64,000 bases of DNA from Gari tellinella (GCA_922989275.2 OV277857.1:3906001-3970000); one strand, 5' to 3'; shown: positions 1 through 11,646, numbered from the stretch's first letter. Notes: generated by a model from the letters alone, not told the origin. Program-made: numbers and translations.

Positions 1-384
1 AGGGCCTTCAACCTTAAATCTAAAACTGAGGAATAAAACAGGAAAATAATCATACAATAATGTGGCAATAACGCGGTTGACTTTCATAGCAATAAATCCA
101 CACCATCTACACAAACAATTAGGAGGCAACAACACAAGACACAATTTTCATCAGTGATACTGAAAAAATCATGGATGAATGCAGGCCATACTCAAAATTA
201 TCCCAATAATTGAAATACAGTGAAGTCTCTCTCTTAACCTAACATTTTTAAAATAATAGTTTTTGTCCCTTAACCAGTTCCTGGTAGTCAGAAACAGAGG
301 GCAGCTTAATGCATGACAAAGGTTAAGACAGAAAGCTTCCTTTACAATAATCCTGTCACTCTTAACGACGCACAAAAAGCGCGT
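1..384. other. no recognisable feature
   Basis: AT-rich sequence; short frames only. Confidence 0.5.
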
Positions 385-530
385 TTGCAAACAGTTTGAC
401 ACTCGTTTCAATATAAGTCATACCACATTGAATCTTACTTTGAAACGATCTTGCTACAAACAACAAAATTGAAGCAGACAACAATTAAACGGTGAAGGGG
501 TAACATTCTCACGATTTATTTGGCAGCAGA
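385..530 (-). mobile_element. MITE C1, half element
   Basis: One hairpin arm (GCAAACAGTTTGACACTCG) and the end GCAGACAACAATTAAACGG-TGAAGGGGTAA. Confidence 0.6.
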
Positions 531-535
531 AAGAG

Positions 536-603
536 TTAAGTAGGCAAATGTCTTTGTGGTCTACTTTTTTCCAAAGAGAGTTCATTTTAGAGAGGTTTTA
601 CTG
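536..603. mobile_element. F-type right end
   Basis: TTTAGAGAGGTTTTACTG-TA preceded by GTGGTCTAC; no left end found. Confidence 0.5.
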
Positions 604-879
604 TATATGTTCACATAAGCAAAATAACCGCACCCTTCAATGGTGATCAAATGGTCCTAATCTTTTCATCCCGGGTTTATTCGATTTCAAGCTTTGGTGA
701 TTGAACAAATAGAGCACATCGAAAACTTAATAATCATGATGTCGATATATGAGTTAACAACATGTAAATGGATAGAAAGAAAGAGAATGTGATTGAATAG
801 GAAAGGGAGAAAAAAGAGAGACACAGACATACACAAATAGTCTGTTGTTGCTTCTCAAAGTTACAACTAAATGGACATT
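604..879. other. no recognisable feature
   Basis: Purine-rich stretch near 775-830; nothing else. Confidence 0.5.
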
Positions 880-1044
880 TCGATATAATAAATATAAGGA
901 CGAGTAACAAACAACTTGAATCCAGAACAGACGCCGCGTTGCGTGCAGTTCCTAAATGTAAGAAAATTCTTAATATTCCCTCCCTATAACGACTCCCTCC
1001 GAAAAATTACAAACAATATGTGTCGTTGTAGAGAAGGAGCACTG
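880..1044 (+). mobile_element. MITE E1, left half missing
   Basis: GACGAGTAACAAACAACTTG, one hairpin arm, then TCCCTCCCTATAACGACTCC to GGAGCACTG-TA. Confidence 0.68.
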
Positions 1045-1109
1045 TACTCCTCGCTAGGGTCTAATGGGTTATATCGAAATCAAGTCATAGCATTTGAGTG
1101 ATTGTGATA

Positions 1110-1355
1110 CAGTGGAGAATCTGTTATTCTTTCCCGTTTAAACGCAAACGTACGCAAACGCAAAGCACTCAAACGTAGAAAAGAACAACTTTTGGACAAT
1201 TCTGATATTTCATGTTTATCTTGGTGGCAAACAGTTTGGAGCCTGATCAGACGCCGGGTTACCCGGCGTCTGATCTGGCTCCAAACTGTTTGCACTGCAA
1301 ATAATAGTTTTAGCGTAAACGCGTTTATTGGGAAAGAATAACAGATTCTCCACTA
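1110..1355 (+). mobile_element. MITE A1, full length
   Basis: Ends CAGTGGAGAA/TTCTCCACTa with TA on both sides; 246 bp; GTTTAAACGCAAACG subterminal box and the CAAACAG hairpin with GGGTTACCC centre. Confidence 0.88.
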
Positions 1356-1463
1356 TAGTATGCCTGTAATTACAGTGACAATTAGATTGACAGGGGAAAA
1401 ACATAAAATGTCTGCAATCCTGACAAGATGAGAAATAATTGTCTGTGCACTTAATCCTTACTT

Positions 1464-1540
1464 ACTGTTTGCAAACAGTTTGAATCCAGATCAGACACCG
1501 CGTAATGCGGCGTCTGATCGGGATTCAAACAATTTGTCAA
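1464..1540. repeat. C-type CAAACAG hairpin, no ends seen
   Basis: GCAAACAGTTTGAATCCAGA and its complement around CCGCGTAATGCGG; ends absent. Confidence 0.65.
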
Positions 1541-1754
1541 TCGTTGTTTAGGTTTTTTCTGTTTGAAAAAAAAATACCAAAAAAAATGATTTGATAAAAT
1601 TGCAGAGGACAATTTCAAAACAGACGATATTAAGGTAGTATAAGGATTAATACTTGGAATCCATTGTGCTAAGCGCGAGCAACCAGTAAAATATAGACAG
1701 AACTTTTTATGGGCATATGTTCGCCTGCTTGAAGACATCGACAGATTTTTTGTA

Positions 1755-1834
1755 TACAGTTGAATATTTTGGATCAAGATCAGACGCGGCGTAACGCGGA
1801 GTCTAAAAACAGGATTCAACCTGTTTGGCAGTTC
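1755..1834. repeat. decayed C-type hairpin
   Basis: GGATCAAGATCAGACGCGG and CCGCGTAACGCGGAGTC; one arm has a small insertion. Confidence 0.55.
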
Positions 1835-2150
1835 AGTCAGAACTAATAATTTAACATCTGGTTTGGAAACCATATTTGCCAAACAAAAAACTGAAATTAA
1901 ATTTGTGGCATTGTCATACACAAGGCATTAGAACAAGATGATCGGTAGAAAAGTTTGATCGGTATAAAACATCCTCAAGGAATCAGGAGACCTCTGGTCA
2001 GGTCTGCACTGTTTGTCATTTAAACAAATTGTTAAAGTCCACTCTAAATGGTAAAATTGAATTAAGTTTTATTGAAAACTGGATATTTTTTGAAAGTTTT
2101 AAAAGCATAAAACAATAAAAGGTAGAATAACAGCATGTGTTAAACTCGGT
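1835..2150. other. no recognisable feature
   Basis: AT-rich, no hairpin or long frame. Confidence 0.5.
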
Positions 2151-2390
2151 AAAGTGGAGAAAACGTTATTATTTCCCGTTTAAACGCAAACGAAACGTTA
2201 ACGCAACACACAAAATTGTAGAAAATGAGATTTTTTTGACAATTCTGACTATTGATTTTATGCTGAGTGGCAAACAGTTTGGAGCCAGATCAGAAAACCC
2301 GGCGTCTGACCTGGCTCCAAACTGTTTGGACTGGAAATAATAGTTCTGCGTAAACGCATTTATTGGGAAAGAATAACGTTGTCTCCACTG
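2151..2390 (+). mobile_element. MITE A2, diverged
   Basis: Both ends recognisable. The hairpin has lost part of its left arm (cagaaaacccgg), so it no longer folds fully. Confidence 0.8.
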
Positions 2391-2539
2391 TATAATGACA
2401 AGATACAATATTCCTTGTTTGTCTGCGTAGAACATTGGCACGGTGTGAATACAACCTAGCCTCGGGTTGTCTGTTACTTTAACTAACATACACGCTAAAT
2501 AGATTCCATTACACGATACAGTAAAATCCCTAAATTGTT

Positions 2540-2640
2540 AGAGTTCTTTCTCTCTCTCTTTCACTCACTCTCTCTTTCTCTCTCTCTAGTTTACTTATTT
2601 CTTTTTTTTTCAATCTCTATGTCTTTTTTCCCTTCCACTC
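2540..2640. repeat. CT-rich simple repeat
   Basis: TTTCTCTCTCTCTTTCAC and similar runs. Confidence 0.8.
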
Positions 2641-2888
2641 TACCATGCTTCTCTATATGAATATATAATCAGTTTTTGCAACTTAAATTAAAGACAAGCC
2701 ATTGTTCATGTTTTGTTTGTATAAAATGTATGGGAAGGGTCAAAACTAATGCTGTCATTACTTGTGACCCAACCCCATTTTCATGTACATTTGGAAAATA
2801 AAATATGTTGAAACAGTTAATTGTAGTAAAATCACACCAATACCACCACTAAATTATGTTAATTATTTGGCGACTGCATATATTAGAA

Positions 2889-2939
2889 AGGTAAAAGTAA
2901 AACAGAAAGTTCCTTTAGGAGATTTCTGTTTTACTTTCA
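2889..2939. repeat. F-type hairpin without ends
   Basis: AAAGTAAAACAGAAAG and ATTTCTGTTTTACTTT around CCTTTAGG. Confidence 0.6.
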
Positions 2940-3091
2940 TAATGATTTAAGCTACAACATAGCTTTCAAATATACAGTTAGCCTTCGGTTTAGTGGTAGA
3001 AATAAATGGGCTTTACTTCAATTCTGCAGTTTCGTCCCCGTTCTACGTAAATCAAAGACCGACGGTCTTGAGAGTCGGCAATAATGAAGTA

Positions 3092-3285
3092 CAGTCGAAA
3101 CTCGATACTTCGAACTCGCTTAAATCGATCTTACTAGTATTTCGTAAGATGAATTTTGATAAGTCGATCTCATTTAAGTCTAACATGCCCGTATTTCAAA
3201 GTTAAAACGTGGCTAAGCCACGTTTTAACTTTGGAATGAGGGTATGTTCGAACTAACGCGAGTTCGTAGAATTGAGTTTTTACTG
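3092..3285. mobile_element. MITE I1, palindromic throughout
   Basis: CAGTCGAAACTCGATAC and ATTGAGTTTTTACTG with TA flanks; centre AAAACGTGGCTAAGCCACGT. Confidence 0.8.
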
Positions 3286-3799
3286 TATACTCCTCACAAG
3301 ATTGCACTAAAGACAAACTTTCTTATGTATGGTAGCGCACATTACCGTAGAGTATGCTAGCTTCATCATAAACTAACATGAATTTTCTAGAATAGCACAC
3401 AAAACCCTCAAAACAGAAATCTTCCCAGACACATCTTCAATTAAAACGCATCATCACTCTAGCGATATATTTACAACAGTACATATACATGTATATCGAA
3501 TCCAAGAACTGTAGCAGACGACAATTTTCGCAGACGAAACTCTTGACACAGGTGCCTTGGCCATATTGCAAGATTCCCGTAGCATTAACTCTTTATCGAG
3601 CCGAAATATCACCTGCTTTAAAATTGTCCCCTGCTAAATTTGTTGCTTTTTCCTTTTTTAGTATTTCTATGTTTAAAAAATCTTAAGGACGGTGTAAAAC
3701 AGCTATTTGCAAAACTTTGGCAGTCGTATACCGCGAACGGAAATATCATAGTCTATCATGGGTAACTCCTTCACTGCTCCGGCCCGGAGTACTCTCATT
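3286..3799. other. no recognisable feature
   Basis: A 65-codon frame (3489-3686) has no recognisable domain. Confidence 0.5.
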
Positions 3800-3860
3800 C
3801 GCAAACAGTTTGGATCCAGATAAGACACAGGGTAACCCTCGTCTGATCAGGATCCGCAAT
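3800..3860. repeat. decayed C-type hairpin
   Basis: GCAAACAGTTTGGATCCAGA, apex GGGTAACCCTCGTC; right arm truncated. Confidence 0.55.
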
Positions 3861-3991
3861 GATTAAAACTTACATTGATATTTCCAAAAAAGGGATTTAA
3901 GAGGCTGAGCAGTGTCCTGCCATTATATCTACATATCGTCTACTTCAAATGGTTTTGTCCGCCTTTCTTCTAATGTCAACATGAACAGGTT

Positions 3992-4355
3992 TTCCCGTTA
4001 GAAACCCAAAAAATCCTGAATGTTATGCACTTTTTAACCAGTTCAGATACAGTGGAGAATCTGTTATTCTTTCCCGTTTAAACGCAAACGTACGCAAACG
4101 CAAAGCACTAAAACGTAGAAAAGAACAACTTTTGGACAATTCTGATAATTCTTGTTTATCTTGGTGGCAAACAGTTTGGAGCCTGATCAGACGCCGGGTT
4201 ACCCGGCGTCTGATCTGGCTCCAAACTGTTTGCACTGCAAATAATAGTTTTAGCGTAAACGCGTTTATTGGGAAAGAATAACAGATTCTCCACTGTATTC
4301 CCGTTAGAAACCCAAAAAATCCTGAATGTCCTGCAATTTTTAACCAGTTCAGATA
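3992..4355. repeat. 58-bp direct repeat split by MITE A3
   Basis: The segment from ttcccgttagaaacccaaaa to ccagttcagata stands on each side of A3 with only a few differences. It is much longer than the TA target duplication. Confidence 0.8.
4050..4295 (+). mobile_element. MITE A3, full length
   Basis: Nearly identical to A1, TA-flanked. It separates two copies of a 58-bp sequence (3992-4049 and 4298-4355). Confidence 0.88.
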
Positions 4356-4464
4356 CCATGTTACATGGTGTCTGATCCAGATTTAAAAAAACCTTTTGCG
4401 AATCCGATCTACAAGACGCATTTAATATGAGACATCAAGTACGTACGTGTACTTGTCATAGCAT

Positions 4465-4643
4465 TATATAGTCTGAAAGTAAAGCACTATGTGCCTAAGG
4501 CGCATTATTATTTACTTTCAGGCTTTTTAAGCTACCACCTGCTAGTATATAGAAAATATTCCAGACGGTATTAAATGAATCCATTTTCAACAGAGGAGGA
4601 ATGAACTGAATGTGTTAAAAAGTGTATCTATGGAGTAATGCCA
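4465..4643 (+). mobile_element. MITE B1, left end lost
   Basis: Hairpin (TGAAAGTAAAGCA, centre TGCCTAAGGCG) and right part to CTATGGAGTAATG. Followed by a segment duplicated at 9900. Confidence 0.7.
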
Positions 4644-4689
4644 CATAGCACAATTAAATTTAAAGGCAGACTACTGACCTAATGTATGT

Positions 4690-4846
4690 TTAAAATGCGC
4701 AATTTCTTATATGTGTGGCCTGTGCTTTTTCTCTGTATTCAAAGTAAGTGAAAACGGCGGTAACATACCTGCCAAATCCTCCAAATTCATAAAGAATCAT
4801 ACATGAATGTGTAGATTTCTTATTGAGAAGGCTAGCAAAATATGCT
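4690..4846 (+). repeat. dispersed duplicate of 9890-10031
   Basis: ATTTCTTATATGTGTG, AATTCATAAAGAATCATA and GATTTCTTATTGAGA occur in the same order in both places, and both lie just right of a B element. Confidence 0.65.
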
Positions 4847-5313
4847 TTATGTTTACAAAACAATTTTTCCGGTTTTTTCCGAGAAGGTTAAATAAGAGGA
4901 TTTTTGTCAAGCATTTTATATCATGATAAGCTACTCGAAGCCTTGGTGCTGATATTGCAGAAGTTATATAGCGTCCTTGGCGGGACATAACAAAAACAAG
5001 AAAACAAGACGCTTCTCAAAAGTAAAAGTATATTGCAATCTTTCTTGGTTGACTCTTCGGTATAAAATAAGGTGGCTCTTTAAAAAGCAGGAGGCTGCTT
5101 AATGTAGGATAAAGGCAGTGCAGAAAGCTGGTGAACAAAGCTTTATGGATTACGTTAGTCCTACGTGAAGCTAGCACCTGTAGAAAAACCGACAATGGCA
5201 CATGGTGTCGCAAAATATAAGGTTTAAACTTTACTATATACTGTAGAACTTCACTACATGTACTACGACAGCTAAAAATAAATTTAATAGATAGTTTGAA
5301 AGACACGCGGTAG
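4847..5313. other. mostly unrecognised; decayed hairpin words
   Basis: GCTTAATGTAGGATAAAGGC and GCAGAAAGCTGGTG near 5100 resemble a Q hairpin that no longer folds. Confidence 0.4.
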
Positions 5314-5385
5314 CTGAAAGCAAGATAAAGAAAAGCAGAAAGCTCCTACAGGAGCTTTCTGCTTTACTTTCATATTGCTTTCAAC
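5314..5385. repeat. Q-type hairpin
   Basis: GCAGAAAGCTCCTACAGGAG and inverse; outer arms GCTGAAAGCAAGATAAAG partly paired. Confidence 0.65.
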
Positions 5386-6459
5386 AGTCAACTGCCTTAA
5401 AAACCCAAACTAAAACTAATGTTCAGATCGTAATAGATGGGTTCTTATGTAACAATAAACTATGAGATTTGTGTTTACCGAAGGACACTGGCTGATCATA
5501 TGGACATAAAACGTAAAAGAAATCTTCGAGTTGCGGTTGTCGTCGACACAGATGTCGTAAAAATGCCATGGATACCTCAGAACTCTGTCAGTCGCATTTG
5601 GTATAATGAGTTATCTTAAATCCGACAGGCTGGAAAATGTAAATTGACTCGTATGGCAGCTTTAAGCAAATGTCTCTATAGGGATTTGCACTGTAAACGA
5701 TCAGGCGACAAATAATGGCATTGCGAATTTGAGATACGTTTCGAAGACTAACGTATGTTTTAGTTTTTCGATCGCTTAATTTGAAAATTAAACTTTCGGG
5801 TTTTATATACACAATGTTGTTAGAGGTGTTTTATTGTGATAAAACTGATCGTTAACAATTGTTTACTGTTTACAAAATCCTTTAGTGTCCGTGTGTTCAT
5901 TGTTGTATACATGTACTAACACGATAAAGAAAATGTACGATTTGGTTTGAGTGACTTTTGTTTGTAAACATTTAGTTTGAGTGACTTTTGTTATACTTTT
6001 AAGTACAAACCATAGACAAATTTGGTATCAAAATGCGCAAAAATGTATATGTATTGGCTACACGATGGTGTATTTTAAATGTGATTTAATAATTTGCCAG
6101 GTCATATTTTTGTGTCTGAATGACAATGGTGTGAAAAGTAAAAATTGCATTCTTTATCGTGTTAGTAAAGTTTAAACGTAGTTGATAAGGTCATGGACTG
6201 TCCAGAGATAATATAGTGCGGTGATATCACCACTCCGACATATCCGATGTGATGACCAATAATTTTGTCCAAGTACACATGTCAATGGTTTGTATTTCTC
6301 CATATTCTAATATAAATTCCCATTTATAACAACAACAATGAAACTGTCATTATAATTAATATAATAACTCTACATGTTTTACCCTATAAGCCACGTGAAA
6401 CTATACATGACGTGTTTCTCCAGTCATACAGACTGGTATTTGTATAGGATGTCTGAACG
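5386..6459. other. no recognisable feature
   Basis: A 20-base direct repeat (TTTAGTTTGAGTGACTTTTG, near 5945 and 5970) is the only structure seen. Confidence 0.5.
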
Positions 6460-6673
6460 TTAACCATTTCACTCTCAATGACGCTCTAAAACGCGTTAGC
6501 ACACAGTTTGGGTCCTAATAAGACGCCGCGTTACGCGGCGTCTGATCAGGACCCAAACTGTTTGACACTCTTATCGATATTAATTGAGCCATACAACCTT
6601 AAATCTAACTTTGAAACGTGTCTTGCAGACAACAATACTATAGCAGACGACAATAAAGCGGTGAAGGGGTAAA
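6460..6673 (-). mobile_element. MITE C2
   Basis: TTAACCATTTCACTC end, perfect apex CCGCGTTACGCGG, end GCGGTGAAGGGGTAA. Its outer right flank resembles the flank of C1. Confidence 0.8.
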
Positions 6674-6919
6674 ATCTCACGAACTGTTGGCAGCGAAAGG
6701 GCTCAGCAAAACATCTCATTTACCATTTTCCCCTGAAACTCTAAATTGGCAATTTAGTTGCCAATTTGGTAAAGTCCATTTAAGACTATTTTTTATTGTG
6801 TTTTGTCAATTTTTAGCAATAATACAAACAGTGAAGACTATGATCAGACGTCCTCTGCTTGCATTGAGAAATGTACACATCACAGGTTCGCTGTTTGCGA
6901 AGAACGTATGTGACTAGGG

Positions 6920-7141
6920 TTCAAAGGGTAAATACACTTTTTTCTCAGCCTGCTTTCACAGGTGGCCACTTAAATCATACTTAAAGTAAAGCAGAATGCG
7001 TCTGAAGGCGCAGTCTGCTTTACTTTCAGTCTACTTTAAGGTAAGATCTGCTAGAATATAGACAATATTTCTTATGGTACAGATTAATGACTTATAGATT
7101 GTGACCAGTTTCTTCCTTGGAGGAAAAGGGCGTTTCTAAGG
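6920..7141 (+). mobile_element. MITE B2
   Basis: Starts near CAAAGGGTAA; hairpin centre TCTGAAGGCGCAG, so one arm has mutated. Right end GGCGTTTCTAAGG. Confidence 0.65.
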
Positions 7142-7150
7142 AGCAATTAG

Positions 7151-7342
7151 TTAACCCATTACCCATACTCTGTTTCTACTTTTGAAGACAGGTGACCACT
7201 TTCAGTCTGCTTTAAGATATTATCTGCTAGAATACAGAAACCATTTCTAATTGTGCATATTTTTCACTGTATTATTTGAAACTATTTTCTTCAGAGGAGG
7301 AACACCTCAGCTTAAAGGCTTTTCTATGGAGGAAAAGGTTAA
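7151..7342 (+). mobile_element. MITE B3, hairpin arm deleted
   Basis: TTAA on both sides. One arm and the apex of the palindrome are gone (ACCACTTTCAGTCTGC), a typical palindrome deletion. Confidence 0.75.
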
Positions 7343-7493
7343 CGTGTGAAGAAGTATCAAACAATACCGTATTTATAGATCGACTCATTATCGGAGTTAC
7401 ATGGGTAACCCTTTTTCATCAACTGTCAATCGTTTATCACATTGTTACCTGTTGATGACGCAGAGAAATAAATATACATGTACATGTAAGTTA

Positions 7494-7737
7494 TTAACCC
7501 TTTACCCCATAGCTTCTTTTAGATTTGAAGGCAGGTGGCCACTTAAAGCAGGTTGAAAATAAAGCAGAATGCGCCCTAAGGCGCATTCTGCTTTACTTTC
7601 AAACTGCTTTAAGTCACTACTTGCTAGTATATAAGTAATATTTCTAACTGTACATGTGCATGCATGTTTACTCTTTTCTTTGGCGGAGGGATAAGTTAAA
7701 ATACGCTAAAATGCGCTTCGATCAGGTAAAGGGTTAA
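7494..7737 (+). mobile_element. MITE B4
   Basis: TTAA-flanked, ends TTAACCCTTTACCCCATA and AGGTAAAGGGTTAA; perfect hairpin GCAGAATGCGCCC/GGCGCATTCTGC. Confidence 0.85.
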
Positions 7738-7833
7738 GGTAATGTACATACTTCTGAATCATTCCAGTGGCATGTGCATGTGTGACATTTAGAGTAGTAA
7801 CAGCGTGGATCTAGGTAAGGCAACGAATTGTTC

Positions 7834-7845
7834 GGGGGGGGGGGG
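7834..7845. repeat. 12-G homopolymer
   Basis: Run of G in GTTC-G12-TGTT; copy number in the assembly may be unreliable. Confidence 0.7.
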
Positions 7846-7920
7846 TGTTATTATGATCCAAACGGTTTGAATAGTTTACAGGTGTATTTCAAGGGCACAT
7901 AGCTACAGACACAAATTTAA

Positions 7921-8167
7921 TTAACCCATTTATGTCTGGATATTGCAATGAACTCTCCCTCTATACTTGCTGGAATATTCTATTTTAGATATACATGGGT
8001 GATCTAATAAAGACGCTGCAGTGTTTGTCCATAATACAGCAACATATTTTTATATGATATATAGCAAACAGTGTAGACCTTGATGAGACGCCGCGTTACG
8101 CATCAAGGTCTACACTGTTTGCCAATGTTCGCTTGGTTTTAGTAAACAATAGGCTTAAATGAGTTAA
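7921..8167 (+). mobile_element. MITE D1
   Basis: TTAACCCATTTATGTC and AATGAGTTAA; hairpin GCAAACAGTGTAGACCTTGA with both arms paired and a shortened right arm near the apex. Confidence 0.78.
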
Positions 8168-8607
8168 AAAAAGATGATAAGGAAGAGTAATTGTTAACAG
8201 CCACCTACCTTTCAGTGTGTTTCTTTAAACTGCCATTGTACATCCTCAAAACGTTTATATAGAAACAAAACATCATCATATAGATGCATATAGAAAACAA
8301 AGTCAATACACGGCACGGACGAATCAACCTAATTTACACATAATTAGCCACATGCCCCCGCAAGCAAATCATCAGCCCGTATTGTGGGGGAAAACAGTCC
8401 TATACGTTTTCAATCAAGTTTTCTACATGTAGTCTTCAAATGTAGCGATATTTCGAAAAGAATCGATTGCTGTATCTGGATCCTGAGCACATATATAACT
8501 GATGTTGATCTAAACAAATGCGAATAAATCGCGAATAGCACTTTAAAGTTTAGAGACAGGTGAGTTGACCATATTGCAATTTTCCCTTAGCATCCGCTCG
8601 GACACTA
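8168..8607. other. no recognisable feature
   Basis: No frame, hairpin or known end sequence noticed. Confidence 0.5.
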
Positions 8608-8856
8608 CAGTTGAGAAGCCGTTATTCGTCCCTGTTTCAACGCAAACGAAACGCAAACGCATTGCAATAAAACGTAGACAATGAAAACTGGTTGACAATT
8701 ATGACCGTTTATTTTAATAATAGAGGCAAATAGTTTGGAGCCTGATCAGACGCCGGGTTACCCGGCGTCTGATCTGGCTCCAAACTGTTTGCAATTGAAA
8801 TAATAGTTTTAAGCGTAAACGCGTTTATTTGGGACAGAAAAAAGTTTTCTCCATTG
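8608..8856 (+). mobile_element. MITE A4, diverged
   Basis: Ends CAGTTGAGAA and TTCTCCATTG with TA flanks. The hairpin is intact with one conserved mismatch. Confidence 0.82.
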
Positions 8857-9088
8857 TACACAAGAGATCCTTATACCGGCTTAAGATAAACATATGAAGC
8901 TATGATAAGCGACTTTTGATTAAATAACTGTCCACGTGCGCTATTGAACCAAATAACTAATTAAAGCTGAAAAGGGAAATGTCTTTACACGAGGCAGTTG
9001 CTAGGTGATCATTCAAACAGTGCGATACTGTAACACATCTCTTCAGCGACATACAAGTTACACACAATTCAGCATTTAAGGGCAGGAT

Positions 9089-9160
9089 ACAGGACGAAAA
9101 TAATACAGAAAACTCCTTAAGGGCTTAATAAGGAGTTTTCTGCAATAGTTGTGTCCAGCA
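9089..9160. repeat. Q-type hairpin
   Basis: GGACGAAAATAATACAGAAA and inverse with CTCCTTA apex and a short insertion. Confidence 0.6.
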
Positions 9161-9340
9161 TAAAGCTATCATGTGTCTAACATACCGACATCGAGCCACT
9201 CACGACAGAACGACCCGACTAGGTCTAGTATGATTTTAATGATCCGACATGAAACGCGTGACGCATTATTCTGAGACGTTTTTATGATAGCTACACTGCA
9301 TAGATTTTGTTAGCTGAAACTGTCGTCAGCTATAATTCAT

Positions 9341-9573
9341 CCCATTACTCTATAGATACTCATTTTTACGAGCTTATTCATCCATTCAAGAAAATTGTTC
9401 CAATTCATACAGCAATTGGTTCCAATTCATACAGTCATGAAAATGTTTCAAAAGAAATAATGTCTATATTCTAGCACCGAGGTGGTAGCTTAAAACAGGC
9501 TGGAAGTAAAACAGAATGCGCATTAAGGCACATTCTGCTTTACTTTCAACCTGATTTAAGTGGTCGCTTGTCT
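9341..9573 (-). mobile_element. MITE B5, right end cut by B6
   Basis: Reverse-oriented B with a duplicated 20-mer (GTTCCAATTCATACAG, twice). It stops at GCTTGTC where B6 begins at its TTAA. Confidence 0.75.
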
Positions 9574-9825
9574 TTAACCCTTTACCTCATAGCCTGTTTA
9601 CAGTTTTGAATACAGGTGACCACTTAAAGCAGGCTGAAAGTAAAGCAGAATGTGCCTTAAGGCACATTCTGCTTTACTTTCAGCCTGCTTTAAGCTAAAT
9701 CCTGCTAGGCTATATAAAATATTTGTATTGGTAATTGTTCATGAGGGTATAAACTGGAACTATTTTCTTCAGCGGAGGAATAAATTAAATACGCTAAAAG
9801 TCGCTTCTATTGGGTAAAGGGTTAA
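9574..9825 (+). mobile_element. MITE B6
   Basis: TTAA-flanked, perfect palindrome around CCTTAAGG. Its downstream flank repeats the flank of B1. Confidence 0.86.
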
Positions 9826-9889
9826 AAATGAAAACATCATATGGAGTAAAGGCATATTCTGATAATTACTTTCATTGAAGGTCGAATAT

Positions 9890-10031
9890 TGCCCAATTTT
9901 TCTTTTTAATTTCTTATATGTGTGCATTTTCTGTGTATTAAAACTAAATGAAATGGGCTGTAACACGCCTGACATATGTTCCAATTTCATTAAGAATCAT
10001 ATATATGTATCGGTTTCTTATTGAGATAGCT
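9890..10031 (+). repeat. dispersed duplicate of 4690-4846
   Basis: See 4690; about 70-75% alike by eye. Confidence 0.65.
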
Positions 10032-10076
10032 AGGATATTGTCGATAAGGTTTGACCTGTCAGTTTATGAATATTCC

Positions 10077-10228
10077 GTCTTTTCCCGTAAGCTGCAAGTG
10101 GCAAACAGTTTGGAGCCTGATTAGACGCCGGGTTACCAGGCGTCTAATCTGGCTCCAAACTGTTTGCTATGGAAATAATAGTTTAGCGTACATGCGTAAA
10201 TTGGAAAAGAAAAACGTTTTCTCCACTG
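10077..10228 (+). mobile_element. MITE A5, left end missing
   Basis: Starts in a remnant of the TTTCCCGT box, then the hairpin and the complete right end to CTCCACTG. It lies inside the composite 10035-10546. Confidence 0.7.
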
Positions 10229-10289
10229 TAGCAACATTACGTTATGCAAAGCATTCTCTGGCAAAAAGCACTCTTTGTTAATTAAAATA

Positions 10290-10412
10290 TATAATTATTG
10301 AAAAAAAACCAACACACAACTGAAGCCGACGTTGACAAAACAGTGTCTAGAATCGAACCAACGACCCTAGCACTACGAGTGTATGACACTATCCACTAAG
10401 CTGTTGCGACAG
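10290..10412 (-). mobile_element. short tRNA-like SINE
   Basis: The minus strand reads an A-box-like AACAGCTTAGTGGATAG and a B-box GGTTCGATTCTAG about 45 bases apart, then runs to a T-rich end. The acceptor stem does not pair, so it is not a working tRNA. It lies inside the composite 10035-10546. Confidence 0.6.
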
Positions 10413-10546
10413 TGGCGTTAGATCATCGACTGAAGTATACTACCTGAAGTTTTCATTGTTCTATAAATAAAGTATACGGAAAGTTCCGATGGTGCCAACG
10501 AAAGTTGACGGAAAGTGATGTACTGACTAACAGGTCAAACCTTATG

Positions 10547-11646
10547 GATAAGAATAAGCTATTTGTTTATATAACAAATCTTTGGGTTTGTTTCCCAGAC
10601 GGCTGTGTAAAGGTCACGTGATCAAAATGACGGGCGATACTTCATGTACAGTGTGCAAGACGTCACCAGTTTGTATGACATTAAGCAGACACAATTGAGG
10701 AGGTGTCTCTCTTTGATTGAAAGTGCTATAAATTCCTACCTAAAATAGCTATGATGTCAACGTCGTGTGTGTAGAATATGCTTATGAACTTTTTACCAAC
10801 TGTGGACGAAATATCTCGTAAGACTTCGTCGTTGTTCGTGTGTAAACAATACGATTTAAAACTTGACTTATTTTCACAAATTTCACATGTTTGTAAGCAA
10901 TATTGCCTCAAAAATCCCTATGCATTACTTCTTTTTATATGTTACGATTACCAGTATGCCATAAATTTCTTGTTAGAAGAATGCACGATTTTGGTTATTT
11001 GAGAGCAACATTCTGGCTTTAAATATATTTGCAAGCTCCAACCAGGTGACAGTTATATTAGTTTTGACCCTGGTTACACCGATTGCTTCTAACCAATTAT
11101 GATACAAACTTCTCTCCCGCATTCAAATGTTGAAAGGTGAGGATTTAGGTCCCATCATCAAGAATGTTTATCAGGGTCGGCACGGTTTATTGTCTCACCT
11201 AAATGTGCAATGGAGTTGGTATCGAACTTGCTTTCTGTTGTTTCAAAGCGAGCAACTAATTGATACATGTACGCCACTGAAATTCCTTTATGTAAGAATC
11301 TTCAGTCCTTTCTCCTAGTTGAACTGATCAGTGTTTTCTATAATCTCATCTTGTCAAAGTACACAAATCAGACAGTTATTCGGGTTTGTTATCTAAAAGG
11401 AATAAGAAAAATAGTGTCTTTTATACAACAACTACAGTCAATCTTGTATTAAGTAATCTCATAAAAGAGCGCCACTTGAACTGTGCGACATTTGAAGACC
11501 AGTTTACGCTTCACATGTACACTTTTTGCAAACAACGAGTATGCACGTCGCTAGGGTTCACTAAATATCGAATCCTTCCCCCAAAGGCGCATTAAGATAT
11601 CTATATTTTTATGCTTTTGAATACTTATGGAAGCTTGAATTATATG
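10547..11646. other. no recognisable feature
   Basis: Overlapping short frames on both strands, none resembling a protein I know. Confidence 0.5.

Larger units (their letters stand above)
10035..10546. mobile_element. composite bounded by inverted AAGGTTTGACCTGT
   Basis: The 14-mer at 10036 recurs inverted at 10530. Between them lie MITE A5 and a tRNA-like SINE. It is either a TIR element that took up two insertions or an inverted pair by other means. Confidence 0.45.

Noticed and set aside
1080..1404. Open frames such as MQTVWSQIRRRVTRRLIRLQTV, repeated dozens of times
   Set aside because: They are translations of the CAAACAG hairpin and A-element ends, on both strands and in several frames. 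They are not genes.
2976..3050. tRNA-like start GCCTTCGGTTTAGTGGTAG
   Set aside because: Only an A-box-like word; no convincing B-box or stems.
10330..10410. tRNA gene on the minus strand
   Set aside because: A- and B-box present but acceptor and anticodon stems do not close; treated as SINE.
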